Shown: positions 42,998 to 53,121 of the stretch, piece by piece
Layout: every line of letters starts with the position of its first letter
How positions within the stretch are numbered: position 1 is the first letter of the stretch
Source of the DNA: Hyparrhenia diplandra
Taxonomy: Eukaryota > Streptophyta > Magnoliopsida > Poales > Poaceae
DNA length: 64,000 bases
Reading direction: 5' to 3'
Assembly: GCA_015847255.1 (NCBI GenBank)
Contig: JADLZK010007805.1
Location: 62,001 to 126,000 of the forward strand
Position numbers and translations under genes: made by a program
Notes under the pieces: generated by a model
Databases searched by the model: none
Told to the model about the DNA's origin: nothing
Seen by the model: only the letters and a program-made list of their open reading frames with translations

Positions 42998-44768
42998 ACG
43001 GTTGTTGACGTTTCTTAACGTCGCAGAAGAATCCGCAAGCGTACAGAACTGTCGTTGTAGCTTTCACCCGAAAATATTCAGGGTATCGTATTTTGCACAG
43101 GGAACGGATGTACTCTCTTCTAACTAGTTTGCCCAAGGACACACACGGCCAAAGATGGGGAGGATTACCGAGAAGGATCCCTACACCTTTAGGGTCTATG
43201 GTTAGCCGCCTCTCGAGCTACTTGTTCATTTCGGGCACCGGCCCTCGCCCAATATCGGGCGTAGTCCGGCAATTAGCTCTACGTCACACCCGAACGTGGA
43301 GGGATTACAAGGGACGGACAAGGTTGTCACGACCCTGCCGCCTACCCTCATGACCGTGGGGTGCTTCGCAAAAGATAGAAAACCACTAGCCCAAACACCA
43401 CGTGTACGCTAGTGATTAACACTCTAGTGTTTGCCGGGTTCCCGGTCAAAGGGTTCCACCACTAGAGTTCGCCCGAAGGTACGACTATCGATCCCGCAAA
43501 CAAGTAGATAAATCGTGGATAAACAAAAGACATATAAAGATTATCGAACCGTGGAAGCTTACTTAGCCAAGATCCCGTGAAGGAGCCAAGCCCGAATCCA
43601 CCGAGGTACAAGGGTTGGGGAGACACCGACAAGTCCGGGCGCTTCCCCGCTCTCACATCCCTTCACATCTCTCCTCCGCCGATCACTCTACTACTACTAG
43701 CCAGGGCCTAAGCCCATTGGAGTGTTGCTCAAGAGTAGAGGGGAGAGCTCTAGGGAGAGCTCTTACCTTGGAATGGTGTGTGGAATGAGGTAGAAGAGGC
43801 CCTCTATTTATAGGAGAGGTGGAGGGGGCTATTTGCATGATTCCTAGAGCATTGAAGGGCTCTAGGGACGTCAATTCATCCGCACGTCTTTGGAGTCGGC
43901 AAAATAAATGCTTGCACCTTTGTATGAAGAAGGAGGAGGAGAACCGCCTCTAGGGCCGCGAACCGAGCTAAACCGTGTCCAAGTCGCGCCTTTGCGCATT
44001 ACGGGGCGAAAATACACGGCGCCGGGCCGGTTGAACCGGCCCTAAACCGCGGCTCGCGCGCTGACCGGCTGGTTCGCTCCACCGCCTCCCCCAGCGCTGT
44101 CAGCTACCGCCACGTGCCCCCTGCGGGCCGGGCGATCGCGCGGCCAGCGTCGGCGGCCTCGGCATGGCGAAACGGGAAGCGCCGACGGCCGGGCCCGCGG
44201 TGGCGGCCGCGCACGCGCCCCGCGACGGTGCCGCAGGCGTGGCCCGGCCGGTGGTGCCACATGGCCGCGCATGATGGGCCGGGCCGGGCGGCGTGCCCTC
44301 CCGGGCCGAGCACCGCGGCAGGCGGGGGCCCATTCTTTGGTGGCCGTACTGCCGTGGTGGAGCGGTGGGGCTCGGCCCACCTATCAATGGCTACCGCTGC
44401 TCTCTCGGTTCGCCACGTGTCCACGTTTGATTGGCAATGCATGGTTCTTGTGAAAGACGTGTAGGTCCCTCATTTCATGTTGTTTCTTGTGCATCTCTCA
44501 TATCTTTTCCATCCGAGTCCAAATATATCAAATAATATATCCATTTTGATCAGCGCGACAAGCTCTCCGCGATGGTGTACTCCCTTTTGTCATATAAGAT
44601 ACTTTTTCTTTATGATAAATGGAGAATTCCTGCATTGCTCTTGAAAATACCAAAACTTGTGGAACTCATTAGATTTAAACCCTACCACTAAGTTTGGTGG
44701 TCTAAATAAAGCTTTTTATGCAGGTGTTGACGGTATAAAATAGGTAGTTAACGACCGTCAACAACGGT
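42998..44768 (-). mobile_element. Solo LTR E with perfect target duplication
   Basis: The LTR is 43,003-44,763 (1,761 bp), with the duplication ACGGT at 42,998-43,002 and 44,764-44,768. On the minus strand it begins TGTTGACGGTC and ends GTCAACA. Its 3' part (plus-strand 43,020-43,110) resembles the Athila LTRs of this window (GCAAGCGTACAG, ATTCAGGGTATCGTATTTT). A TATA box on the minus strand (CTATAAATAGAGG) lies near 43,801-43,813. Terminal hairpin arms are at 44,726-44,734 and 44,754-44,762. It has no internal region. Confidence 0.95.
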
Positions 44769-45133
44769 CTCTCCTTCAGGAACCTCCTCAACACTGGCAA
44801 AGTGTGCCTGTCCCACATGCTGCTTGTAGCTCTTCCTGGGTTGCGGGCAAAACTTAGAGAAATGCCCGGGCTTACCACAATTGTAGCAATTGTTGTGGTT
44901 GAAGGGACTTGGGCATGAAGCATTCCCCTGTGCAGGCTTTCCTTTCTGGGCAGGCGCAACAAACACCTTCCGAGCGCGGGTTTCAAATTTTGATTCTTCT
45001 TTCGTGGTGGTGCATACCGCGAAGGTGCGGCAGGTGCATGATAATTCGACGGCGCCCAAAAGAAACACCGCCGCGTCGTCCGGGTTTCCCTCAAACGATC
45101 TCTTCTTGCCTTTGGAAGCAGCATACAAAGCAT
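44769..45133 (-). pseudogene. Gag C-terminus with CCHC zinc knuckle (chromovirus)
   Basis: A frame to about 45,128 encodes a basic stretch followed by the knuckle CYNCGKPGHFSKFC (C-x2-C-x4-H-x4-C) near 44,830-44,890, then SYKQHVGQAHFASVEEVPEG. It binds element RNA during packaging. It ends where solo LTR E inserted. Confidence 0.85.
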
Positions 45134-45159
45134 TACTGGCCTCCTAATTGATGCAATCA

Positions 45160-45601
45160 GTCACAAAGGCCTAAAAAGTGTCCCTGGTGGAATTTCCCAT
45201 GGTTTCCTGCATCTTCGGGTTCAACTCTCTCTTGAAGCTAGCCAACTTCTTAGCCTCCGTGTCAACCATGTCTGGAGCATACCTGGACAAACTGTTGGAA
45301 GCCTATAGGTACTCATTCATGGTCTTGCTATCCTGACTGAGCTTAATGAACTCTCCCAACTTCTTTGCCCAAGCACCAGCAGGTATGTATGTGTCACGGA
45401 AAGCTGCTGTGAACCGAAACCAAGTGTAGGAACATTGGCAGGAAAGGTGGCACGGTGATTCTTCCACCATATCCCTGCAGGTCCCTCAAGCAAGTGTGTT
45501 TGCATATTCTCGCCTTCAAGCGTCTCGGACGCATTCACCAACCGAAACTTCTCCTCTATTGAAGTAAGCCATTCTTCAGCCTCCATGGGTTCATTTGCCA
45601 T
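45160..45601 (-). pseudogene. Gag core of the chromovirus
   Basis: Starts MANEPMEAEEWLTSIEEKFR at 45,601, the standard beginning of the retrotransposon gag domain in Tekay/Del-like elements. It continues LVNASETLEGENMQTHLLEG and PAGIWWKNHRATFP. A frameshift near 45,440 breaks it. Further gag sequence (YLDKL-like and LASFKRELNPKMQETMG-like text) can be traced in another frame to about 45,160. It forms the particle shell with the knuckle region downstream. Confidence 0.85.
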
Positions 45602-46285
45602 AGTGAATTTTGGCGGTTACGGGCTTTAAAGTCCTTGTAATGACCGGAATCCATCCCTAGCCGCATCACCTCGGCCTCCTCCACGCTTTCGGTGTTGCGT
45701 GAGATGTTACGCAACTCTCGAGAACCGATCAAAGAACCGCTCCCGGTTTTGGGGAGGTGGTGGTGTCGATCTCCCCAAAGACTGATCGAGTTTGCGGCAT
45801 CTGCACAATTGAATCAACAAGTAACCATCAGATGATGTTGTTCCAAAGTATAGATATTGAATTTAAGTTACGCGGAATTTATTGAGAGAAATAAATTCAT
45901 CCACAATAACAGGTAACAATAAACTCAATACGGCCTTTCATCATCATCACGGTTATGTCAACGCAATATGTACCCAAGATTTCGCAATTAAAGAGCAACA
46001 AGATGTTGCACATCGAGACGGTGATAATTATGCAAATCATGAACACCTCACAGGTACCATAAATCATGATACATAGATATTGCATACGAACTTAAGGTCT
46101 CAAGCGATACAATAATGGTCTCGAGAATAACACGGATCCAAGTCTTACATGCTGGCAACTCATGATAAAAGGGAAATTACATGATAATAGTGGCACTACA
46201 CCGCTCGGCTACAAGGGTGTGTCATATAGATTAGAGCCTACATGCTAACATCTAGCGTGACTCTAGAACATGGCATCACATTCAT

Positions 46286-47260
46286 CTACTCCTGTGAAGT
46301 ACGTGAAGTGGGGTCTCCATCCTGGTCGTCCTGGTGATCCTCTCTATCTGGCGCTGCTGCAACACCCTCTATCTGAAGGTCCTCGTCGTCTGCACCCATG
46401 GGATAGTGATAAGCGTAGTACGGACGGTAGTACTCCTCTCGCATATTGGTATACTCACACTCCAGACTCTCCAACCTCTTCTTGATCTCCTCATAGGTGG
46501 CCTGGGCCCGCTCTCTTGCCATCTGGGCGGTCTGAAGATGCATGCTCAAAGATCCATTTGCTTTCCTGCAAACTGCCAGTTGCGTCAGAAGACTCGACAC
46601 TTGCTTCTTCAACTCTGCAAATTCTCGCTCCGGCCGTCCTTCCTTCTTGGTCTGACAAGCAGTATCTTTTTCCTCAATAGCACGCCTCAGCATACCACGC
46701 AGCCTCCTGCGATCATTGATCAACTGGTCCATCTCTCCTCTATGTCGGATCACTACTGCCATAGCTCCCTGCACCTTATCCTTTGTCCGGACTACCATTT
46801 GCATCATAGCAAACATAGCACTCATGGCGTCACAAGTGTTACCTCGCTCCTCGTCTCGCCCCCTCCGTAAAGGGTCCACACCACCCCGATCCCACGTGGT
46901 GTAGCGGGGGTCATCCCGGGGAAAGCTGGAAGCAGCCGTCCCAACTAGAACCTCGGGGTGATCCACCATCAGACTCCTCAGTACGCGAAACACAGCATTG
47001 TCGGCTGCAGCCTCAGGTGATAGTCCATACTGCGTGATGTCCCAACCTACCCACACAGAGCTGCTCGCAAGGGCGGGGTCACAAGGTGAACTCTGGTAAC
47101 ACCGCTCTCGCCTGTGGTCTTTGTCTCCCAAGTGTAAGTAGGTGCCTCTCAGTATACCGGATCTGCTCGAGTACACGCCACAACACCGTAGGCATGCCAA
47201 ACTTCTTGTGCGCAATAGTGCCACTACCGTAAGCGGGTCTTTGGGGCCATCCAGTAGCAA
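46286..47260 (-). CDS. Extra coiled-coil ORF upstream of chromovirus gag
   Basis: An uninterrupted frame of about 324 codons between the leader and gag on the same strand. The first in-frame codon at 47,260 is TTG, so the true start is uncertain and may be an ATG further in or behind a frameshift. Visible parts are ERCYQSSPCDPALASSSVWV, GWDITQYGLSPEAAADNAVF and RVLRSLMVDHPEV (about residues 52-105), then a Met-rich helix (AMSAMFAMMQMV). About residues 160-285 are Lys/Glu/Arg-rich and probably coiled coil, and the tail is acidic (DREDHQDDQDGD). I recall similar ORFs in Triticeae gypsy elements without assigned function. It is the longest intact frame in this element, although gag and pol are broken. 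It is not a host gene by position. Confidence 0.65.
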   Translation of the reverse strand: MLLDGPKDPLTVVALLRTRSLACLRCCGVYSSRSGILRGTYLHLGDKDHRRERCYQSSPCDPALASSSVWVGWDITQYGLSPEAAADNAVFRVLRSLMVDHPEVLVGTAASSFPRDDPRYTTWDRGGVDPLRRGRDEERGNTCDAMSAMFAMMQMVVRTKDKVQGAMAVVIRHRGEMDQLINDRRRLRGMLRRAIEEKDTACQTKKEGRPEREFAELKKQVSSLLTQLAVCRKANGSLSMHLQTAQMARERAQATYEEIKKRLESLECEYTNMREEYYRPYYAYHYPMGADDEDLQIEGVAAAPDREDHQDDQDGDPTSRTSQE

Positions 47261-48111
47261 GATTTAGGAGATAAAGTGAGATTGAGAATTAATTGGCCCA
47301 GTTTTTAACCAAATAGGGAAATTACTAATTAGCGGAAAAAGATGGAAAGATGCATTAATGACATGATGTAAAATTTTAAATATGATGCATGAACGTCTCC
47401 TACGTATCTCGCAGATTAAGGAAAGATAAGTTTCTACTCAGATTAACGGTGGCATCCAACGATCTCTCAAAAGAAAAATAAAGCGTGTCTAGTCGATCTA
47501 CACGTTTTGCGCTGTTAGTGTACCTGCACAGTTTCATCTCAGCCCACAATATATTTATGCAATGCATGAATTCAAATTGCATATTCTTTGCTTCGTCGAG
47601 GTCCACCCGACGGCATCGCATACCTTCGCGGAAAACACATTTTACGCCGGCACACATTGTGTACCCATACACAAGCCTACAAAGCACTATCCCACCAAGG
47701 AGCTCTCAAAACATTTTATTTCCCCCCTAGACCGGCGTTTGTCCGATCATGCTCTCACAGCTCACACCATTTACCTTGGGCGTAGAGGCATTGAACATCA
47801 TTTACCCGGGCGTAGAGGTATTTCGATCCATTCATGCCCACTCAAATGAGTAGCCCGTACCATCGGGCCGCACGGCAACCAAGCACAAACAACAAAATAT
47901 GATGCAATCACCCATCCCTAGTTAGCCAAGCCACCGACCGCCCTTAATTGGGCATAAAGGGTATGACCATGGCACTACTAATTTTGCAAATCTTTTACTC
48001 ACACCACTTAAAAAAGATTTTGTTTCACAAACTTTTCGCAAAAGATTAGTGGTTCATTTTAATTTAAATACCAGATTAGATTTTAATTACCGAACTAAGC
48101 TCGATGCTAGC
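47261..48111 (-). other. Leader of the chromovirus with primer-binding site
   Basis: On the minus strand the 5' LTR ends near 48,112 and is followed by a decayed primer-binding site (GCTAGCATCGAGCTTAG at about 48,111-48,095). 47,910-48,111 is the segment repeated at 35,862-36,061. The rest is untranslated leader. Short frames at 47,400-47,850 look incidental. Confidence 0.7.
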
Positions 48112-51100
48112 TATGACAGAGCCGACCAATTTATAAGAAATCAAGTATAATTCGCAATCACCGAGGCAATCGCAGTCTACACTTGAGTCCATATAAACCC
48201 GGTATTCCGGAAATCTTAGAGTGATTTCAAACTCATCAACATTCACAACCAAGATCATTGAGTTCGGTAGTAAATCCGCAGGTATTTCAAACCAAGTTCA
48301 GCATATATTAATATCAGAGTGTGATGTACCACTTATTACAAACTCAGGTTCAGAGTAACGGAAGCAAAAGTAGCTTTTGAAAACCAAATAGTCTTTAGCG
48401 AAAATAAAGATAAGGTAGTGCCAAGTAGATAGTCAACCCCGCAACAAAGCATGAGACCGGGATATGGAATGTCTTGCCCGGCCTTTACTCCTCATCGACA
48501 GGAAACAAACAAGTCATACGTTAGGGGACGTATGTCTCGGTCCCGCCGGCTACCCCCTCCTTCTCGGGCCACCAAGTGAGCGCGCGACAACGAAGACGAC
48601 GCCGTGTAGATCCGCTTTACGCTCGATCCATCCCAACCTACCACGCCAAAGGAGGAGCGATAAAGCGAGCAAAGCCGGCCCCTAACATTCCCACAAGCTT
48701 CGTGGCTCACGACCGGCGGAGCCTCTTGTATGAACAGCACGTTCAACTTCCGACCACCGATAAAGGGTAAGTCCTTAACCGATCGATGGAGAGACCACAA
48801 TATCCATCCGATCCCACATGTTTTATTTAATCAGGTTCTTAGCAGCAGCTTGACAATCACCCATGTGATTGTTCACAACATCTCCTCAAGTGACCGAAAT
48901 CACTATCTACTGCAATCATGATACTGAGCATTAACCTAGACTCCTATTCATGCTAGGAACAAATAATAAAATAACCAAAACACATTACCCTACTAAAATC
49001 ATGCATTTATAGGGTATTTTCTATGCAACATAAATATGGTAAATACATAACTACTTGAGAAAATTCTACAAAAATTACTAGTGCATCCTACTGGTCAAAC
49101 AAGGCTACCATAAAAATTTCATGGCAAGATCATGTAAATACAGTCCTACAAAAAAATGGTAAGCTAGCAATAAAACTAGGCATGAAAATACTTTGAACTA
49201 TGAAAAGTGTCAGACAACAGATTTCTGAGTATGACAGGCTACCTAAACCTATCAAAACCAAGCATGCCAAGTCTCACATCCAAAACCCTAGTATTTATTT
49301 TTCTATGATTTTCCCAAGACTACACTGAAAATGGCACATAAATAGAAAATCACATTTCTTCTACAGAACATACCATGCATGATATTTTTCCTGGACTCTA
49401 CTCACAAAACTAAGAACATTTTGCACAGGAAGCATATTTTTATCTTGCACCAATTAAAAGATATGGATTTTTCTCATTTTCCATGCATTTATGGCCCTAA
49501 ATATAACTATATATAAAAGTTGTCAGAAAATAAGGTTTCATATTTTTATACTGTAGTTTATCATCTAACAATGGCAAACTTTGTCTCACTCAAAAATACC
49601 TCAATATGACCAAGTTATAAATTTCCAAAGCTTTTTATTGAAATCTAGAAAAACAGTAAATATAAAAAAAAAAGGCTTACGCGTGGGACCCGGTTGTCGC
49701 GATTACGTAATCGAGTGGCAGCCGGGCGGCGGATCTTCGCCGACGGCGACCAAAACACTCAACCAGCTAGTCATTTTGATTCTACTCGGACGAGACAAAC
49801 TCGATGGTGCACTTGGTTTGAGCTAAAAAGGTCAAAACGACGACGACGGCGAAGCGGCGGCTCGCTGGCGGCGGGACGGCGGCGTCCGCCGTTCGATGCT
49901 CAACCGAAAGCAACCTAACCCTCGTTCTCGACTCCACTCTACTCAACTAAGACATGCAAAGAGGTTTCAAGCTCAACGGAGCTACGGTGGCGGCAAACCA
50001 TGCGCATGCACGGTGGCGACCACGGCACAATGACGGCGATGATGCGCCCGGCCAAACGACGGCGGGATCCACTCAACCATCTAGCTCACAAGCTCGAGCA
50101 CATCTAGGTGAAGCTAAAACACGCAAAGAGAACACCTAAACACGACCTACAAGCTCGGACGCAAGCTCGACTCAACGGGCGGCCATGGCGGACTCGACGG
50201 CGGCGGCGATGCGCGGAATGAGCTCGATACCTTGGCGCACCTCGTTCGACGATGGCACTACGTGAGAGCACAGCACGGTGGAGCTAGGGATCTGGTTTGG
50301 GGTGGTTTGTGCGGTGGTGGCGGCGGAAGGCGGCGGAGTCGCGGACGGCGGCGGCGACGCGCGGCGGGCGCTTCTCTCGGCTCCAAGCGGTGGCGGCGGC
50401 GCGAGAATGGAGCTAGGTTAGGGCAACCCGTTGCCCGCCCTTTATATGCGGCGGCGTGATCTGGGCCGTACATCGGGCTTCGGCGCTTGCGCCACGTCGG
50501 GCAAGGGGCGGTGTCGGGCCGGACGACGGTGGCCGATAGGTCACCCCATCCGACCTTGTCTCGGTTTTGCCCCGTATCTCGAGATTCGTGCGGAATTTGG
50601 AAAAACTCAAAACAACGATTTTGTAGAGAATTTCATAAGCTACAAAAAGTCTCAATATGAACTTCTCTGGCTCGCCTAGATTTGGAGATAAAATGAAAAA
50701 CAGCAAGGTCACAACACTAGCTCAAAAACAGAGTTTGAATTCAAATTCAAATCTGACCCAAACTCAGTAGTGCATTGTTTGGACCATTTGCAAGCCTTTT
50801 CACAAGAAACTCATAGAAGACTTTTTGATCTATATAAAAAGTACTACACTTCATATATAGGACACTTTGGCTAGAAACAATTCTAACATGCACTTTTGAA
50901 ATGAGTTTCAAAATGACTCAAAGAGGGTATAGGCTCTAGGGCAGATTTATAAAAAGTTTCTAAATTGAAACACAAGCTCAAACATGGTCCTAAATTATGT
51001 CAAAAAATATATCTAGGCACAATTTAGGTCCAAAACCACATTATAGCAAACATCCTATAGTAGTTAGCTCAAACAAGTATGAATTGAAGTCAAACTAAGA

Positions 51101-51192
51101 TGAATGTCACTAGCAACATGATTATGCATGAAATGATGATTATGCCATGCAATTGATTATGCAAAAAGGTGCTTAACACCTAGGGTGTTACA
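48112..51192 (-). repeat. Chromovirus 5' LTR (3.1 kb)
   Basis: Ends on the plus strand TAGGGTGTTACA at 51,192. It is collinear with 36,062-39,668 but lacks about 490 bp after AAACAAACAAGTC (48,510). A TATA-like element on the minus strand is at about 50,441-50,453. The GC-rich part at 49,690-50,580 corresponds to 38,120-39,060 in the other copy, with many small indels. Confidence 0.9.
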
Positions 51193-51387
51193 AGCGCATA
51201 TCCCAAAAAAAAAGATTGGAATGTCGAACGGTGCAATGGGAAGTTTCTGAGCGACCGTTTGAACGGGCCTTGTTTCTTTGAACAGCCCCGGCCTATTAAA
51301 AGTTTGATTCAGATTTGCAAAGGAATTCGGCAGATTAGGTCAATTTTGGAGCAAAAGGTAATTTTACCCCAAAATTGAGGGGGCATG
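51193..51387 (+). other. 3' internal end and polypurine tract of another gypsy element
   Basis: Precedes the LTR at 51,388. It ends with the polypurine-type sequence AAATTGAGGGGGCA. Its left part was displaced by insertion of the chromovirus at 51,192/51,193. Confidence 0.65.
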
Positions 51388-51890
51388 TGTTAACACCGAA
51401 TTTGGTGAAGCCCGGATAGTGAGTGGCGGTGCAAGATGCTAATAAAGGCTAGTGCAAGGTGCTAATAAAAGCCAGTGCAAGATGCTAATAGGAAGCATTC
51501 GGCTAGGGGTCATTCGGTGAGCAACCCATTCGCAAAATCAGAAAGCATTCGGCCGAGCTATACGATCGGAAAGATTCGAAAGTGTTTTGGATACCAAGGG
51601 ACGATTCGGCAAGCCGAGGGATATTGGAACAAACTATCCGGGAGGAGAGCCTATGCTATGCACATCATCAACAACTCCGAGAAGACTTGGAATAAAAGTT
51701 ATCCTTAGCTAGATATTCCTTTATTGTAATCGTGATCGGTTAGGATTCGCATCAAGTCCGTGGTATAAACATAAGACCCGTGGGCAACTATAATAGATCA
51801 ACCCAATCAATACAACAAACATGGCTCCGCACCACCCCTTTCGAGTCCAAGTCGTGTCATCGATCTACTACGAGAGGATATGAACCACAT
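51388..51890 (+). mobile_element. 3' LTR of a further gypsy element
   Basis: Starts TGTTAACACCGAATTTGG at 51,388 right after a polypurine tract. It contains three copies of a 22-23 bp repeat (51,429-51,492) in the presumed U3. A TATA-like ATAAACATAAG is near 51,768, followed by a C/A-rich leader. The 3' end is not sharply defined (between about 51,885 and 51,909). Confidence 0.6.
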
Positions 51891-51928
51891 GGGGCACAAT
51901 AACATTACAAAATAATTAGGAACCAGTT

Positions 51929-52995
51929 AAACTAGCTACAACCTTACAAATAATTAACTTAGTAATTAAACACACTATCATCATCATCGTCGGGATCAAT
52001 ATTCGGTCCACCTTGCGGTCCATGCACACGAATGTAGGCTTGTAGAAATATCGGGAATTGATGTCACGGATTAAGTATCCGCTTGAGTCGATGAAGGTCA
52101 ATGCCCTTATGATTGCACTCTCGTCCCCGCAAGGCCGTAAAAATGCTCGACCATAGATGTAACCTCTTGAACGACCATCGCCTAAGTCGGTAGAAACCTT
52201 ATGCGAAGATTGTCGCCCTTCCGTAGTTTCTTTGGCCGAGGTGTGCACGTAAGTCCCAATCGCACGGGAGTTGGTCCGTAGCTTGGTCGAGAACGGCCGC
52301 CAAGCCACATGCAAAGCATAAGTGAGATCGTGGAGCAAAATCTGCAAGTGGGAGAATCAAAATGAATGATGATGATGTGAATCTATCTAATATGCAGTGT
52401 CAAAATGATGAATTTAATTTCTTACGTACCACATCATGGTTGTAACACCCAACATATTCGCTATATTGCTAGGGGGGATATTGAGAGCAGACAAACCATG
52501 TATCTTGAAGTGCGAGAAATCAGGCACAATGTAGCAAACACGTCGAAGTGCATCTAAGCACAAGGAAACGGCATTGTACTAGGCGTTTTGCACAGACATT
52601 CTCTCGGTTCCCCTCTCGTGGATTAGGTGGTTGTTATTTCCTAGACACCTCGAAGGGATGTAAAAACTTATTTCACACCTATATAGTTGACGACCATGTG
52701 ATGTTCTAGATGTCGTGGTCTCCACAAAACCGAGAGATAAAGAACCGGCTAAGTCTTTGTTATTAGCCATTGTACTGGGGATAAAGTCCATGACACATAT
52801 AAATGCAACAAAATGACATTAAGTTAAACTAATCGCCCAAGTATTTGTAATAGTAAAATAAGAAATAAAAAATGTTAAAAAAATTTCATACGATGATTGG
52901 GATAAGGGAATGGCCTTGTGTCCACACCAGCGCCGAATGGCTCATCACCCGTGGAAACCCCGGTTGTTGTGGTGGCGGCAAAGGGGGAGGACCGT
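51929..52995 (-). CDS. Unrecognised spliced gene, minus strand
   Basis: Probably three exons. The 3' exon (52,341-51,960) encodes ILLHDLTYALHVAWRPFSTK, TSAKETTEGRQSSHKV, SRGYIYGRAFLRPCGDESAI, IRALTFIDSSGYLIRDINSR and KVDRILIPTMMM, ending at a stop near 51,960. The middle exon (about 52,775-52,426) encodes ANNKDLAGSLSLGFVETTTS, YRCEISFYIPSRCLGNNNHL and SALNIPPSNIANMLGVTTMM. The 84-bp intron between them has GT-AG borders (GTAAG at 52,425, TTGCAG to 52,342) and keeps phase 0. A Pro-rich first exon (MNGPPPLPPPQQPGF) may start at about 52,995. An in-frame TAG near 52,580 interrupts the middle exon. No family is recognised. It is divergent to the Ulp1-like gene and may belong to the same transposon. 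Confidence 0.45.
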
Positions 52996-53059
52996 TCATA
53001 CCACCACCGGTGAAAGCAATAAAAAGGAAAAAAGAATAAAGGACAAAGCTCATGAATAT

Positions 53060-53121
53060 ATACAATATATATATATATATATGCTATCTTACACCCTAGG
53101 TGTAGAATGAGATTCTACACC
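53060..53121. repeat. AT microsatellite and overlapping double hairpin
   Basis: An (AT)n run at about 53,064-53,082. TACACC-CTA-GGTGTA (53,090-53,104) then overlaps GGTGTAGAAT-GAG-ATTCTACACC (53,099-53,121), both perfect inverted repeats. The GGTGTA arm is shared, so either hairpin could form. It may be the terminus of the transposon that carries the following gene. Confidence 0.6.

Larger units (their letters stand above)
35862..51192 (-). mobile_element. Tekay/Del-like chromovirus, tandem remnant
   Basis: A minus-strand Ty3/gypsy element: 5' LTR 51,192-48,112, leader, coiled-coil ORF, gag, protease, RT, RNase H, integrase with chromodomain, polypurine tract, 3' LTR 39,668-36,062, then a second leader truncated at 35,862. 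LTRs over 3 kb beginning TGTAACACCC, a Met-type primer-binding site and a C-terminal chromodomain fit the Tekay/Del lineage, which tends to sit in heterochromatin. A solo LTR of another element (43,003-44,763) interrupts the gag-protease junction. At the right it is inserted in the 3' internal end of another gypsy element. The target duplication cannot be checked because the left end is missing. Confidence 0.9.

Noticed and set aside
44042..44464. Multiple overlapping GC-rich frames on both strands
   Set aside because: They are in the U3/R part of solo LTR E. No homology is recognised and frames are open because of GC content.
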